In this document: piece by piece, positions 31,177-40,807 of the stretch
How positions within the stretch are numbered: position 1 is the stretch's first letter
Layout of the letters: each line of letters opens with the position of its first letter
Assembly: GCF_040958695.1 (NCBI RefSeq)
Contig: NZ_CP162599.1
Span: forward strand, 282,001 to 346,000
Length of the DNA stretch: 64,000 bases
Source of the DNA: Ornithinibacillus sp. 4-3
GTDB lineage: Bacteria > Bacillota > Bacilli > Bacillales > Amphibacillaceae
Direction of reading: 5' to 3'
Notes under the pieces: model-generated
The model's input: the letters and a program-made list of their open reading frames with translations, nothing else
Database searches by the model: none
Told to the model about the DNA's origin: nothing
Translations under genes and position numbers: made by a program

Positions 31177-32784
31177 ATGAAATTAATCAAAAGTATTTTA
31201 TTTATGATGTTTCTCATATTATTAACCACAATAGTGGGTTGCAGCTCAGATTCAACAAATAAGGATACACCAAATGATTCAGGAGATAATCAGAATGAAG
31301 AAGAAGAGACTCAAACAGGTGGGGTTTTAAAAATTGCGATTGATGCGGCTCCACCAACACTAGATCAACCAACAAGTACAACTACAGCTACAAGAGATGC
31401 ATCTCGATTAATTTTTGAAACACTTATAACAACAAACTCAGATTTCGAAGCGATTCCTATGTTAGCCGATTCTGTTGATATAAGTGATGATGGTAAAACA
31501 TACACATTCAATTTAAGGCAAGGCATTAAGTTTCACAATGGAAAAGAAATGATTGCTGAGGACGTTGTTGCTTCAATGGAACGTTGGTTAGAGAAATCTA
31601 CTATTACGGGCAATGTATTCAATGATTCAAAATGGACCATTGTCGATGATTATACAGTGAATTTAGAATTACAGGAACCGTCATCGATCACACTCGATAC
31701 AATGGCTTCTGCGAAAACAGCTCCTGCTATTATGCCAAAAGAGATCATTGATGCAGCACCAGAAGAAGGAGTAGATGAGTATATTGGTACAGGACCTTTT
31801 AAGCTCGTTGAGTGGAAGACTGATCAGTATATTCACTATGAAAAATTCGATGATTATTCCCCAGTTGATTTTGAAGCAGATGGTTTATCCGGTAAAAAAG
31901 AAGCGTTAGTTGACGAAATATTTATCTATATTGTTCCAGATACTTCTACACGTTTAGCGGGTCTACAAACAGGTGAGTATGATTTTGCTTATGGTGTTTC
32001 TTATGATAGTTATGATCAACTACAAGAGGATCCAAATCTGGAACCGATTTTAGCTCCAAGTGCTAATGCTGTTATCGTGTTTAATAAACAAAAAGGTATT
32101 GCCTCTGATGCAGCCTTTAGGAGAGCAGTGAATACTGCTTTAGACGCAGAAAAAGTCATGATGGGTGCTTTTCCAAATCCGGACTTTTTCTGGTTAGACG
32201 CCGGTTACATGGATATCAATATTAAGAGATGGGCAAGTCAAGCTGGAAGTGAGTTTTATAACCAAGCTGATCCAGAAAAAGCAAAACAGATGTTAGAGGA
32301 AATGGGATATAATGGTGAAGAGTTTAGACTGATGGCAACTCGTGATTATGATCATCATTATAACACAGCTGTTGTAATACATGAGCAGCTTCAACAAATT
32401 GGAATTAATTCAAAATTAGAGGTGTATGACTGGCCAACTGTTACAGAACGAAATGGTGATCCTGATGTTTGGGAAGCGTATATTACAACATTTTCTACAG
32501 TTAGTACACCACCACAGTTGCTTCATGTGAGTCCTAAAGCTAAAGGTAGTATTCCGGAACCGTATATGGATGATAGAATGCTGGCCCTTGAAACAGCTCC
32601 TACCGAAGAGGAAGGTTTTGCATTATGGGAAGAGATCCAGCAGTTTGCTTGGGAAGAATATGTACCAGTAGTTCAGTTTGGTGGGTTTAATAGCTTATAC
32701 GGAGTTAATAAAAAGGTAGAGGGAATTACTATTAATACAGGTCCAATCTTCTGGAATGTTACTGTATCAGAAGGAGCAGATTAA
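31177..32784 (+). CDS. Peptide-type ABC transporter substrate-binding lipoprotein
   Basis: 535 residues. A lipoprotein signal ends in TTIVGC with the lipidated cysteine at residue 22, followed by an acidic linker. The SBP_bac_5 (DppA/OppA) fold is marked by ETLITTNSDFEAIPMLADSV, DGKTYTFNLRQGIKFHNGKE, DEYIGTGPFKLVEWKTDQYI and VPDTSTRLAGLQTGEYDFAY. It should bind a peptide or a similar solute outside the membrane. No permease or ATPase gene follows; a terminator does. It is a close relative of the gene at 33,456. Confidence 0.88.
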   Translation: MKLIKSILFMMFLILLTTIVGCSSDSTNKDTPNDSGDNQNEEEETQTGGVLKIAIDAAPPTLDQPTSTTTATRDASRLIFETLITTNSDFEAIPMLADSVDISDDGKTYTFNLRQGIKFHNGKEMIAEDVVASMERWLEKSTITGNVFNDSKWTIVDDYTVNLELQEPSSITLDTMASAKTAPAIMPKEIIDAAPEEGVDEYIGTGPFKLVEWKTDQYIHYEKFDDYSPVDFEADGLSGKKEALVDEIFIYIVPDTSTRLAGLQTGEYDFAYGVSYDSYDQLQEDPNLEPILAPSANAVIVFNKQKGIASDAAFRRAVNTALDAEKVMMGAFPNPDFFWLDAGYMDINIKRWASQAGSEFYNQADPEKAKQMLEEMGYNGEEFRLMATRDYDHHYNTAVVIHEQLQQIGINSKLEVYDWPTVTERNGDPDVWEAYITTFSTVSTPPQLLHVSPKAKGSIPEPYMDDRMLALETAPTEEEGFALWEEIQQFAWEEYVPVVQFGGFNSLYGVNKKVEGITINTGPIFWNVTVSEGAD

Positions 32785-32790
32785 CTGTCT

Positions 32791-32829
32791 AATATGTTAA
32801 GGGTTTGGTAAAAGCCCTTAACATACTTT
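32791..32829 (+). terminator. Terminator of the first SBP gene
   Basis: TATGTTAAGGG / CCCTTAACATA, an 11-pair stem with loop TTTGGTAAAAG, followed by CTTTTT. Confidence 0.8.
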
Positions 32830-33455
32830 TTACCTAATTTATCGTGTATTTGATGACTCTAGTGGATACTATTTGGTAAAAGGCGTTAGAGTCATGATTA
32901 GTAGCGCGTCTACTTTTTGTACCCAATTTGATTTTTAAATCTATATATGGTATAGTATTTTGAAACGTATTTCGGAATGTATATTGAAATAAATTATTTT
33001 TTAGACTTATTCACACTGGCACAACTTAGGGGTTGTAAGGATGTATGAGAAGGTAGGGCATACATTGTTTGGGTTCATTAAATTAATACTACCGCGGCAA
33101 TTTATTTTAAAGATTCGAAGTATATAGCGCCCACGTGGCACTTTTTATAATGCGTCCTATTATGTAGGGCGTATTTTTTATGGTTATAAGATCCAGAGTT
33201 TCAAGAAATTTGAATCATAACATTTTCTTGGTTAAAATGCTTTAATAACAGGAAACTTTAGTAAAAGTAGCTGGATAATTTGTATGAATAGTTTATAATA
33301 GTAAGGTATTTCTTTTTTCGAGATATCGGAATATTTTAATTGATTATTTAAAGGTAGTTTGTACTTTAAATAGCTGACTCTTCTTTATAAAAACTTGGCT
33401 TGTTTTTATATAAATTTGAAGAAATAAGTAATTAAAAACGGGGGGTTAGATTTTT
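32830..33455. other. Intergenic region between the two SBP genes with leader-like elements
   Basis: No gene is seen. It holds a T-box-like core ACTACCGCGG (about 33,091-33,100), a terminator-like hairpin TGCGTCCTA / TAGGGCGTA with a T run (about 33,151-33,180), and a nine-pair hairpin TATTTAAAG / CTTTAAATA (about 33,345-33,372). Together they suggest a leader for the second SBP gene. A GGGGGTTAG site lies before its ATG. Confidence 0.45.
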
Positions 33456-35039
33456 ATGAAAATGAAAGTAGTTTATGCGATGGTTTTAGCATTTATGTTG
33501 TCTATGCTAGTCGCATGTAATTCAGAATCGGACGATGATAATTCTGCTGATGAATCAAATGGTGGAGCGGATAATCAAGAGGTAGTTGCTGGTGGAGAAA
33601 TGAGAGTAGCTGTACATGCTCAACCGCCTACTATTGACACGCATATTACAACTGCAACGATGGCACCATTTATTATGAGAAATGTATTTGAAACGCTTTT
33701 TACTCAAAACGAAACATTTCAGCCTACTCCAATGTTAGTTGATTCTTTTGACTTAAGTGATGATGGTAAAACATATACATTTCACCTAAGAGAAGGAGTT
33801 CAATTTCATAACGGAAACGAAATGACTGCAGACGATGTTGTTGCTTCAATGAATCGTTGGATTGAAGTAACGAATGTAGGGTTAGATGGAGCTGTATTCG
33901 AAAAAGTTGATGATTATACAGTAGAAATGATTTTAGAAGAACCAAAAATTGATACACTAGATATTCTTGCTGACCCTAGCTTACTAGCGGCTATTATGCC
34001 AAAGGATATTGTTGAAAATGCAGATAGCACAGGTGTGACTGAATTTATTGGAACAGGTCCATTTAAATTTACTGAATGGGTACAAGACCAACATATTCAA
34101 TTGTCTGCATTTGGAGATTATCAACCAGTTGATGCACCAACTGATGGTCTAAGTGGAGCGAAGGAAGCTTTACTAGATGATATCTATTTCGTGTTTGTAC
34201 CAGATGCTTCTACGCGAATTGCTGGGATACAGAGTGGTGAATATGATGTGATTACAAATGCGCCATATGATAATTATGATCAATTAATGGCTGCGGATAA
34301 TGTAGAAGTTATAACATTTGAATATGGAACTCAATGGGCAGTTTACAATAAGGCACAAGGTGTATTTGCTGACCCTAAAATGAGACAAGCTGTAAATGCA
34401 GCTTTTGATTTAGAAAGTGTAATGCATGCTGCTTTTGCAAATACTGATTTTTATGAGCTAGACCCAGGATATATGAATAATAGCTCAGAGAATTGGTATA
34501 GTGATGCTGGTTTAGATGCTTATAATCAAAATGATCCAGAAAAAGCAAAACAATTACTTGAAGAAGCTGGATATGATGGGGAATTAGTTCGAATTCTTAC
34601 CTCTCGTGATTATGATAGACAGTATAATGCAGCTGTAGTAATGAAGGAACAGTTAGATGCTATTGGTATGAATGTGGAGCTTGAAGTTTTTGATTGGCCA
34701 ACATTGACTGAACGTAGAGAAGATCCAGAAAACTGGGAGATTTTAACAGCATCTGGTCCTTTCTTTGCAACGCCAACAAAACATGTTTTATTAAATCCTA
34801 ATTGGGCTGGTTGGACAAGTGATCCATATATTACAGAGTCACTTCAAGAGTTAAATGTTGCAGCTTCTCAAGAGGAAGCTAAAGAAATTTGGAATGAAAT
34901 TGAAGGATTCTTATGGGATGAATATTTACCTGCTACTATTTTAGGTAAGTTTGATGAGATTGTTGCTACAACAGATAAAGTACAAGGATTTTCAGAGTTT
35001 CTAGGTGGTGTATTCTGGAATACATCTGTTAGTGAATAA
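33456..35039 (+). CDS. Second peptide-type ABC substrate-binding lipoprotein
   Basis: 527 residues, same architecture as the gene at 31,177: lipobox ending MLVAC (cysteine 21), acidic linker, then SBP_bac_5 with NVFETLFTQNETFQPTPMLV, DGKTYTFHLREGVQFHNGNE, TEFIGTGPFKFTEWVQDQHI and VPDASTRIAGIQSGEYDVIT. The two proteins align along their whole length, so they arose by duplication. Neither has transporter partners nearby, so they may feed a permease encoded elsewhere. It is followed by a 14-pair terminator. Confidence 0.88.
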   Translation: MKMKVVYAMVLAFMLSMLVACNSESDDDNSADESNGGADNQEVVAGGEMRVAVHAQPPTIDTHITTATMAPFIMRNVFETLFTQNETFQPTPMLVDSFDLSDDGKTYTFHLREGVQFHNGNEMTADDVVASMNRWIEVTNVGLDGAVFEKVDDYTVEMILEEPKIDTLDILADPSLLAAIMPKDIVENADSTGVTEFIGTGPFKFTEWVQDQHIQLSAFGDYQPVDAPTDGLSGAKEALLDDIYFVFVPDASTRIAGIQSGEYDVITNAPYDNYDQLMAADNVEVITFEYGTQWAVYNKAQGVFADPKMRQAVNAAFDLESVMHAAFANTDFYELDPGYMNNSSENWYSDAGLDAYNQNDPEKAKQLLEEAGYDGELVRILTSRDYDRQYNAAVVMKEQLDAIGMNVELEVFDWPTLTERREDPENWEILTASGPFFATPTKHVLLNPNWAGWTSDPYITESLQELNVAASQEEAKEIWNEIEGFLWDEYLPATILGKFDEIVATTDKVQGFSEFLGGVFWNTSVSE

Positions 35040-35092
35040 ATAGCATTAAAAAATATTCCGTGTAATGATTAGGAAAGAAAAATACTTTTGAG

Positions 35093-35130
35093 AGTCAGCT
35101 ATCGATTATTAATCGATAGCTGACTTTTTA
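35093..35130 (+). terminator. Terminator of the second SBP gene
   Basis: AGTCAGCTATCGAT / ATCGATAGCTGACT, a 14-pair perfect stem with loop TATTA and a TTTT tail. The abgT fragment begins right after it. Confidence 0.85.
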
Positions 35131-36104
35131 TTGCAGGGACGGATGTTTTATTAGCAGGTATTTCTACTGAGGCAGTTAGAATTCTTGATGATTCAATGGT
35201 TGTTAGTCCATTGTCAAACTGGTATTTCAATATAGTATCTGTTTTTGTTTTAACCGTTGTTGGTGGTCTGATTACCTCAAAATTTATTGAACCTCGTTTA
35301 GGGAAATACGAAGGCGATAAGGTGGAAGAGGATGATGTTGAGGACCATCCGAAAGCTGGAAAAGCATTGCGTAATGCAGTACTTGCAGGTGGAGGATATA
35401 TGTTACTAATTTTTGTAGTACTTATGCTTCCGAATAGTCCGTTAAGAAGTGAAACAGGTGGAATTGCAGACTCCCCATTTATTGATGGGATTGTTCCACT
35501 TATCTTAATATTATTCATTCTTGTGGGACTTGCTTATGGAATTACTGTAGAGAAGATCAAGTCTGGTAAAGACGTGAGTAAGTACATGGGAGAAGCAATT
35601 AAAGATATGTCAGGCTATATCGTTTTAGTATTTGCCATTGCACAATTTATTGCATATTTTAACTGGTCAAATATTGGGACATGGTTAGCTGTTAACGGTG
35701 CAGAATTTTTAACAAGTATTAACTTTACAGGATTACCATTGATTCTTGGTTATATTTTATTTACAGCATGTTTAAATTTCTTGATTACATCAGGATCAGC
35801 GAAATGGGCTATTGAAGCGCCGGTATTTATCCCAATGTTTATGCAGCTAGGATATCATCCAGGATTTATCCAGGTAGCATACAGAATTGCAGATTCATCG
35901 ACAAACATTGTTACACCTTTATATCCATTAATGATTATTATTTTAACATTAATGCAAAAATATGATAAAAAAGCTAATATTGGTACGTACATGGCATTGA
36001 TGATTCCATATTCTCTTGGATTTTTATTAACTTGGATTGTGCTAATTCTAATTTTCTATTTCACAGGTTTACCATTTGGACCTGGTGTATACACACATTT
36101 ATAA
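35124..36104 (+). pseudogene. abgT (p-aminobenzoyl-glutamate transporter), N-terminus deleted
   Basis: About 325 codons of an AbgT-family transporter; intact members have about 500. Homology starts abruptly inside the protein: AGTDVLLAGISTEAVRILDD, PLSNWYFNIVSVFVLTVVGG, LPLILGYILFTACLNFLITS and the GSAKWAIEAPVFIPMFMQLG motif. The first in-frame ATG is at 35,196, well inside the conserved region, with no ribosome site. The break coincides with the terminator hairpin of the previous gene, so a deletion joined the two. It is unlikely to work. Confidence 0.85.
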
Positions 36105-36110
36105 ATAAAA

Positions 36111-36192
36111 GAAAAAAGGTCTCGAGGTACTGTCTTCCAAAAAATAGAGGAATAAATCTAGTTTTTGGGAGGGTACCTAACGAGACCTTTTT
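36111..36192. terminator. Long hairpin between abgT fragment and fabI
   Basis: AAAAAGGTCTCG and CGAGACCTTTTT form the base of an interrupted stem of about 80 bases; inner arms CCAAAAA / TTTTTGG add to it. T runs on both strands suggest a bidirectional terminator. Confidence 0.7.
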
Positions 36193-36198
36193 ATATTT

Positions 36199-36972
36199 TT
36201 AACCGATAATATGAAAACCAGAGTCGACATGTAGTACTTCTCCAGTAATACCTCTTGAAAGGTCACTGATGAAGAATAATGTAGCATCTCCTACTTGGTC
36301 TTGATCTACATTTCTACGTAGTGGAGCTTTTTCTTCAATTACTGCATTAATTTCATTAAAGCCAGATACACCTTTTGCGGATAGTGTACGAATTGGTCCT
36401 GCAGAAATAGCATTTACGCGGATTCCATCTTTTCCTACATCTTCAGCTAAGTATCTTACACTTGCTTCAAGGGAAGCTTTAGCTACTCCCATCACGTTGT
36501 AATTTTTCACAACGCGTTCAGCTCCTATGTAAGACTGTGTTACGATGCTTCCGCCTTCAGTCATTAGTTTTCTAGCTTCTCTTGTAACTGCAACGAGTGA
36601 ATATGAACTAATATTCTGAGCTAATAAAAAGCCATCACGTGATGTATCAGCAAATGTGCCTTTTAAATCATCACGGCTTGCAAAAGCTACAGAATGAACT
36701 ACACCATGAATAATTCCTACTTTCTCTTTAATTTCAGAGAAAGCTTCAACTATACTTTCATCACTAGCTACATCACATGAAACTACGAGCTTAGGTGTGA
36801 TGCTATTATCTTCTAATAATTTTATTAATTTTTGTTGCGAACGTTCTTGTCTATTTGTGAAAATTAAGTTAGCACCTGCTTGATGCAGAGACTTCGTAAT
36901 CCCCCAGGCAATGCTTCGCTCATTAGCAACACCCATAACAACTATATTCTTTCCTTGTAATAAACCTGACAC
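36199..36972 (-). CDS. fabI: Enoyl-ACP reductase FabI
   Basis: 257 residues, a short-chain dehydrogenase that reduces trans-2-enoyl-ACP in the last step of fatty-acid elongation. Seen: MGVANERSIAWGITKSLHQA (cofactor motif of FabI), VVHSVAF, then the catalytic pair in SYIGAERVVKNYNVMGVAKA (Y..(6)..K spacing), and VNAISAGPIRTLSAKG. The C-terminus GITGEVLHVDSGFHIIG is typical. It is the target family of triclosan. It stands alone, with a GGAGGTG site upstream. Confidence 0.95.
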   Translation of the reverse strand: MSGLLQGKNIVVMGVANERSIAWGITKSLHQAGANLIFTNRQERSQQKLIKLLEDNSITPKLVVSCDVASDESIVEAFSEIKEKVGIIHGVVHSVAFASRDDLKGTFADTSRDGFLLAQNISSYSLVAVTREARKLMTEGGSIVTQSYIGAERVVKNYNVMGVAKASLEASVRYLAEDVGKDGIRVNAISAGPIRTLSAKGVSGFNEINAVIEEKAPLRRNVDQDQVGDATLFFISDLSRGITGEVLHVDSGFHIIG

Positions 36973-37110
36973 TTGAGCACCTCCAAGATAAATATGTATA
37001 ACATTATATCTTATTTGAAAGAATTTCGCGATGCTCTACTTTATTACTCTTAGCCTAATGTATGGATGATATGTATTTCGTTCATAATAAGTAATGAGGA
37101 GGTGATGGGT

Positions 37111-37266
37111 TTGGCACAGGATGTTCTTTGTGCAGTTTCAAGTTGCTTCTTCTGGGAAAATGGGAATAAATGTGGTGCAGATTCTATTTATGTAGTTAGT
37201 CAGCTTGGGAATGAAGCTTCTCATAGCTCAGAAACAGATTGTAAGACATTTGTTCCTAAATCATAA
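37111..37266 (+). CDS. DUF1540 small cysteine protein
   Basis: 51 residues from the TTG at 37,111, which lies 8 bases after AGGAGG; an ATG at 37,105 is too close to that site. It has the DUF1540 cysteine pattern: VLCAVSSCFFWENGNKCGAD and a C-terminal TDCKTFVPKS. These small proteins of spore-formers probably bind metal through the four cysteines. Function unknown. Confidence 0.8.
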   Translation: MAQDVLCAVSSCFFWENGNKCGADSIYVVSQLGNEASHSSETDCKTFVPKS

Positions 37267-37419
37267 GTTAAAACAGGCGTCTCTAGCTTAAAAAAGTGTG
37301 GAGACGCCGCTTTATGAGTATATGTAAAAAAACGTAAAAAAATTACTAGAAAATAGAAATATTCTCTTTACAAAACAGTTGAAGCTATATATAATAAATT
37401 TTGTTGGCTTTTTATACAT

Positions 37420-37491
37420 GGCCCGTTGGTCAAGCGGTTAAGACACCGCCCTTTCACGGCGGTAACACGGGTTCGAATCCCGTACGGGTCA
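37420..37491 (+). tRNA. tRNA-Glu (TTC)
   Basis: Acceptor GGCCCGT / ACGGGTC, anticodon stem CCGCC / GGCGG with loop CTTTCAC (anticodon TTC), T loop TTCGAAT. CCA is not encoded. Confidence 0.95.
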
Positions 37492-37525
37492 TAACCATTA
37501 TACTTATTTTTTAATAAGTATATGT

Positions 37526-37601
<76 letters not shown>

Positions 37602-37649
37602 TTTTTTTTATTTTAAATTGAATAAAATGAAAAATGTGGTTAATAATAC

Positions 37650-37731
37650 GGAGGGGTAGCGAAGTGGCTAAACGCGGCGGACTGTAAATCCGCTCCCATC
37701 GGGTTCGGCAGTTCGAATCTGCCCCCCTCCA
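37650..37731 (+). tRNA. tRNA-Tyr (GTA)
   Basis: Acceptor GGAGGGG / CCCCTCC, anticodon loop CTGTAAA with anticodon GTA, long variable arm GCTCCCATCGGGTTC typical of class II tRNAs. Confidence 0.95.
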
Positions 37732-37758
37732 TACTTTATATTATATTTTTTTCACAGT

Positions 37759-37833
37759 TGGGCTATAGCCAAGCGGTAAGGCAACGGGTTTTGGTCCCGT
37801 CACTCCAAGGTTCGAATCCTTGTAGCCCAGCCA
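37759..37833 (+). tRNA. tRNA-Gln (TTG)
   Basis: Acceptor TGGGCTA / TAGCCCA, anticodon stem ACGGG / CCCGT with loop TTTTGGT (anticodon TTG), CCA encoded. Confidence 0.95.
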
Positions 37834-37940
37834 TTTTTATGTCTATTTTTAAGTGAAGTATATATTTTTTGCATAAACAATCTAATGTAAGGTCTGTTTA
37901 GATGAACGCTGGATATCATGAAAGTAAGATTAACAAAAAT

Positions 37941-38013
37941 GAGCCATTAGCTCAGTTGGTAGAGCATCTGGCTTTTAACCAGAGAGTCGAAGGTTCGAGT
38001 CCTTCATGGCTCA
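37941..38013 (+). tRNA. tRNA-Lys (TTT)
   Basis: Acceptor GAGCCAT / ATGGCTC, anticodon arm CTGGCTTTTAACCAG with anticodon TTT, T loop TTCGAGT. Confidence 0.95.
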
Positions 38014-38525
38014 CTACATTTTTTAACAAAGAAGCACGACAAAAAGGATACTCTAGTATCACCGTTGTTCAAAGGTTATGATTGTAATCTATGTTAATGG
38101 TGTATAGCTAAGTCAAACCTTAGCCTTTATTGGCTGGGCTTGTCAAGTTTTCTTTAGATATGAATATGGAAAAAATGGTAAGCAAGGTGACTCTAGTAGG
38201 AGATAGCCTTGTTTATTTGCATTTTAGGTCATTCTTTTACATAATAGAAGCAGTAATTTTATTTCATTTTCTTTGAATTTAAAATGAAGAATTATGTTTA
38301 CTGTTTCTAAAGGGAGATACAAATTTATAGTCATACTAAAGGCGAATCCTTGATATTAACTAGTATGGCACTTTGCAGAGAATGAATTCGTGTAAAAATA
38401 ACTAGCTCTCTAGTGGATTATATGGAACTACGTATACATCATCCATTCTGAGACACGACAAATAAATGCTTAATTATAAGAATAACTTTAATTGATCTAT
38501 CTGAAAATATAAAGGATGCGATACC
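38014..38525. other. Intergenic region between tRNA-Lys and mvaA
   Basis: No gene is seen. A hairpin of the form GCAAGG / CCTTGT with T-rich tail (about 38,185-38,222) may end the tRNA transcript. The promoter of the mevalonate operon should lie in the last 150 bases; I could not fix its boxes with confidence. Confidence 0.4.
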
Positions 38526-39821
38526 ATGACAACTTCTAGAATTCCTGGTTTTTATAAAATGTCTATTGATGAACGTAGAGAGCTTATTGCTCAATTGCAT
38601 TCTTTTTCTGAAGAGGATGTTAAGGAGTTAGCTTCTAGAGAGACATTAGCTGTTGAGACAGCAGATAAGATGATTGAGAATGTCATTGGAACTTATCCGC
38701 TTCCACTTGGACTAGGACTTAACTTCCTCATTAATGATAAAGAATATGCAATTCCTATGGCTGTAGAGGAACCATCTATTGTTGCATCGGCAAGTTATAT
38801 TGCAAAAATTGTCCGTGACGCTGGAGGTTTTCAGACAGAGGCGACAGACAGAGTGATGATTGGGCAAATTCAAGTAGTAGGTTGTTCAGATTTTCATGCA
38901 GCGAAAGAGGCGTTAATGCGTGAAAAAGAATTTATTATAAAAGAAGCAAATAAAGCTTACCCAAGTATTGTTGCTAGGGGTGGCGGTGCGAATGATATTG
39001 ACATTCGAATTTTAAATGAGGATGCAGAATCTACTTACAATAAAATGTTAGTTCTGCATATTTATATCAATACATGTGATGCAATGGGTGCAAACATCAT
39101 TAATACGATGGTGGAATCTGTTGCGCCAGAAATAGAACGTATTGCAGAGGGAAAAGTATATTTACGAATTTTATCGAATTTAACTGATCGTTGCCTCGCA
39201 CGTGCAAAATGTGTGATTCCAACACATTTACTTGGTTCTGAAGGGTTCACAGGTGAAGAAGTAAGAGATGGAGTTATTCATGCATATGAATTTGCTGCTG
39301 CAGATCCATATCGTGCAGTGACACATAATAAAGGAATTATGAATGGTATTGATCCTGTAGTTATTGCAACCGGAAATGACTGGCGTGCAGTCGAAGCTGC
39401 GGCACATGCTTATGCAGCTAGAAGTGGGCAGTACAGTTCGATGACAAAATGGTATGCAGATGAAGCAGGGAATCTTGTTGGTGAACTGGAATTACCAATG
39501 TCTATAGGAATTGTTGGAGGCTCCATACGAGTTCATCCAATGGCAAAATTAGCACATAAAATTCTTGGTATTGAATCAGCAGGGCAACTAGCACAAATTA
39601 TTGTAGCAGTTGGATTAGCGCAAAATTTAGGTGCATTAAAGGCTTTGGTAACAGATGGTATCCAAAAGGGGCATATGGCGCTCCATTCTCGCTCTGTAGC
39701 GATTGCAGCAGGAGCGACAGGGGAATTAGTGGATATCATTGCTAATGAACTTGTTAAGCTGAAGGATATCCGTGTCGGAAAGGCTGAACAATTATTGGGA
39801 GAATACAAAAATGAGCATTGA
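38526..39821 (+). CDS. mvaA: Class II HMG-CoA reductase
   Basis: 431 residues. It reduces HMG-CoA to mevalonate. Class II features: ENVIGTYPLPLGLGLNFLIN, the catalytic glutamate in AVEEPSIVASASYIA (about residue 82), the lysine/aspartate region AVTHNKGIMNGIDPVVIATG, and the C-terminal catalytic histidine in KGHMALHSRSVAIAAGATGE. It resembles the bacterial (Staphylococcus/Listeria) form. It overlaps the mevalonate kinase gene by 11 bases, so the two are coupled. No HMG-CoA synthase gene lies in the window. Confidence 0.95.
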   Translation: MTTSRIPGFYKMSIDERRELIAQLHSFSEEDVKELASRETLAVETADKMIENVIGTYPLPLGLGLNFLINDKEYAIPMAVEEPSIVASASYIAKIVRDAGGFQTEATDRVMIGQIQVVGCSDFHAAKEALMREKEFIIKEANKAYPSIVARGGGANDIDIRILNEDAESTYNKMLVLHIYINTCDAMGANIINTMVESVAPEIERIAEGKVYLRILSNLTDRCLARAKCVIPTHLLGSEGFTGEEVRDGVIHAYEFAAADPYRAVTHNKGIMNGIDPVVIATGNDWRAVEAAAHAYAARSGQYSSMTKWYADEAGNLVGELELPMSIGIVGGSIRVHPMAKLAHKILGIESAGQLAQIIVAVGLAQNLGALKALVTDGIQKGHMALHSRSVAIAAGATGELVDIIANELVKLKDIRVGKAEQLLGEYKNEH

Positions 39822-40791
39822 AAAAATTAGAACTGAAAAAGTAGCTGTCGGTGTAGCTCATAGTAAGCTAATTTTAGTTGGTGAACATGCAGTAGTACAT
39901 GGTCAACCAGCAATTGCAGTTCCATTCCCGTTAGTGGGAGTAGAATCAGAAGTGGAATATGTTTTAGGTGCTGTGAAAATTGATAGTACATTTTATCACG
40001 GACCTATTGATTCAGCTCCAGCTTCTTTGGATGGAATTGTTGCATGTATTAAAGAAACACTGCGTGTACTAGACTTACCATGTCAGGATTTATTAATTCG
40101 CATCCGTTCATCTATCCCGCCAGGAAAAGGGTTAGGTTCTAGTGCATCTGTAGCGATAGCAGTTGTAAAATCTCTATTTTCTTATGTGGAACGGGAATAT
40201 ACAATGGATCAATTGCTTCATCTAGCAAATGTATCGGAAAAGCATGCCCATGGTTCCCCAAGTGGAATAGATTCATTAACAATTACATCTGATTGTCCTG
40301 TTTGGTTTGAGAAAGAGTCTCCTGTTGGATATATTAAACCGAAAAGTGATTTTCATTTTATAGTGGCAGACACAGGGAGAATGGCAGATACCCGTTCTGC
40401 AATTGACTCAGTGACAAGACTACTAAAGAAAGCACCTCAGAAAATTCAAGAAAAATTTGAGCGTTTAGGGGAAATTACACATCAAGTACGTGATGCGTTA
40501 GAGAAAGCAAGTAAACAATTATTAGGTCAGTTATTAAATGAAGCGCAGAAAGAGCTAGAAGCATTAGGAATAAGTGATGCTGGACTGAATCGTTTGATTT
40601 ATTATGCGCTCCAAGAAGGTGCATTAGGAGCTAAACTCACTGGTAGTGGTAATGGGGGCTGTATTATTGCGTTAGCAGAGAATGAGCTACATTCCCATCA
40701 ACTAATGGAGAAATTGAAAAAGCTTGGTGCTCATGCAGTTTGGTCATTCGTATTACGTAAAAAAGAGGAAAATGAAGAAGTAATGAAATAG
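39811..40791 (+). CDS. mvaK1: Mevalonate kinase
   Basis: 326 residues from the ATG at 39,811 (GGGAG upstream); an earlier in-frame start would run deep into mvaA. GHMP-kinase motifs: LILVGEHAVVHGQPAIAVPF at the N-terminus, the ATP loop PPGKGLGSSASVAIAVVKSL, a catalytic-site HGSPSGIDSLT, and GALGAKLTGSGNGGCIIALA near the end. It makes mevalonate-5-phosphate. It is the second gene of the operon mvaA-mvaK1-mvaD-mvaK2. Confidence 0.93.
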   Translation: MSIEKIRTEKVAVGVAHSKLILVGEHAVVHGQPAIAVPFPLVGVESEVEYVLGAVKIDSTFYHGPIDSAPASLDGIVACIKETLRVLDLPCQDLLIRIRSSIPPGKGLGSSASVAIAVVKSLFSYVEREYTMDQLLHLANVSEKHAHGSPSGIDSLTITSDCPVWFEKESPVGYIKPKSDFHFIVADTGRMADTRSAIDSVTRLLKKAPQKIQEKFERLGEITHQVRDALEKASKQLLGQLLNEAQKELEALGISDAGLNRLIYYALQEGALGAKLTGSGNGGCIIALAENELHSHQLMEKLKKLGAHAVWSFVLRKKEENEEVMK

Positions 40792-40807
40792 GTAAAAAGG
40801 GGATAGC

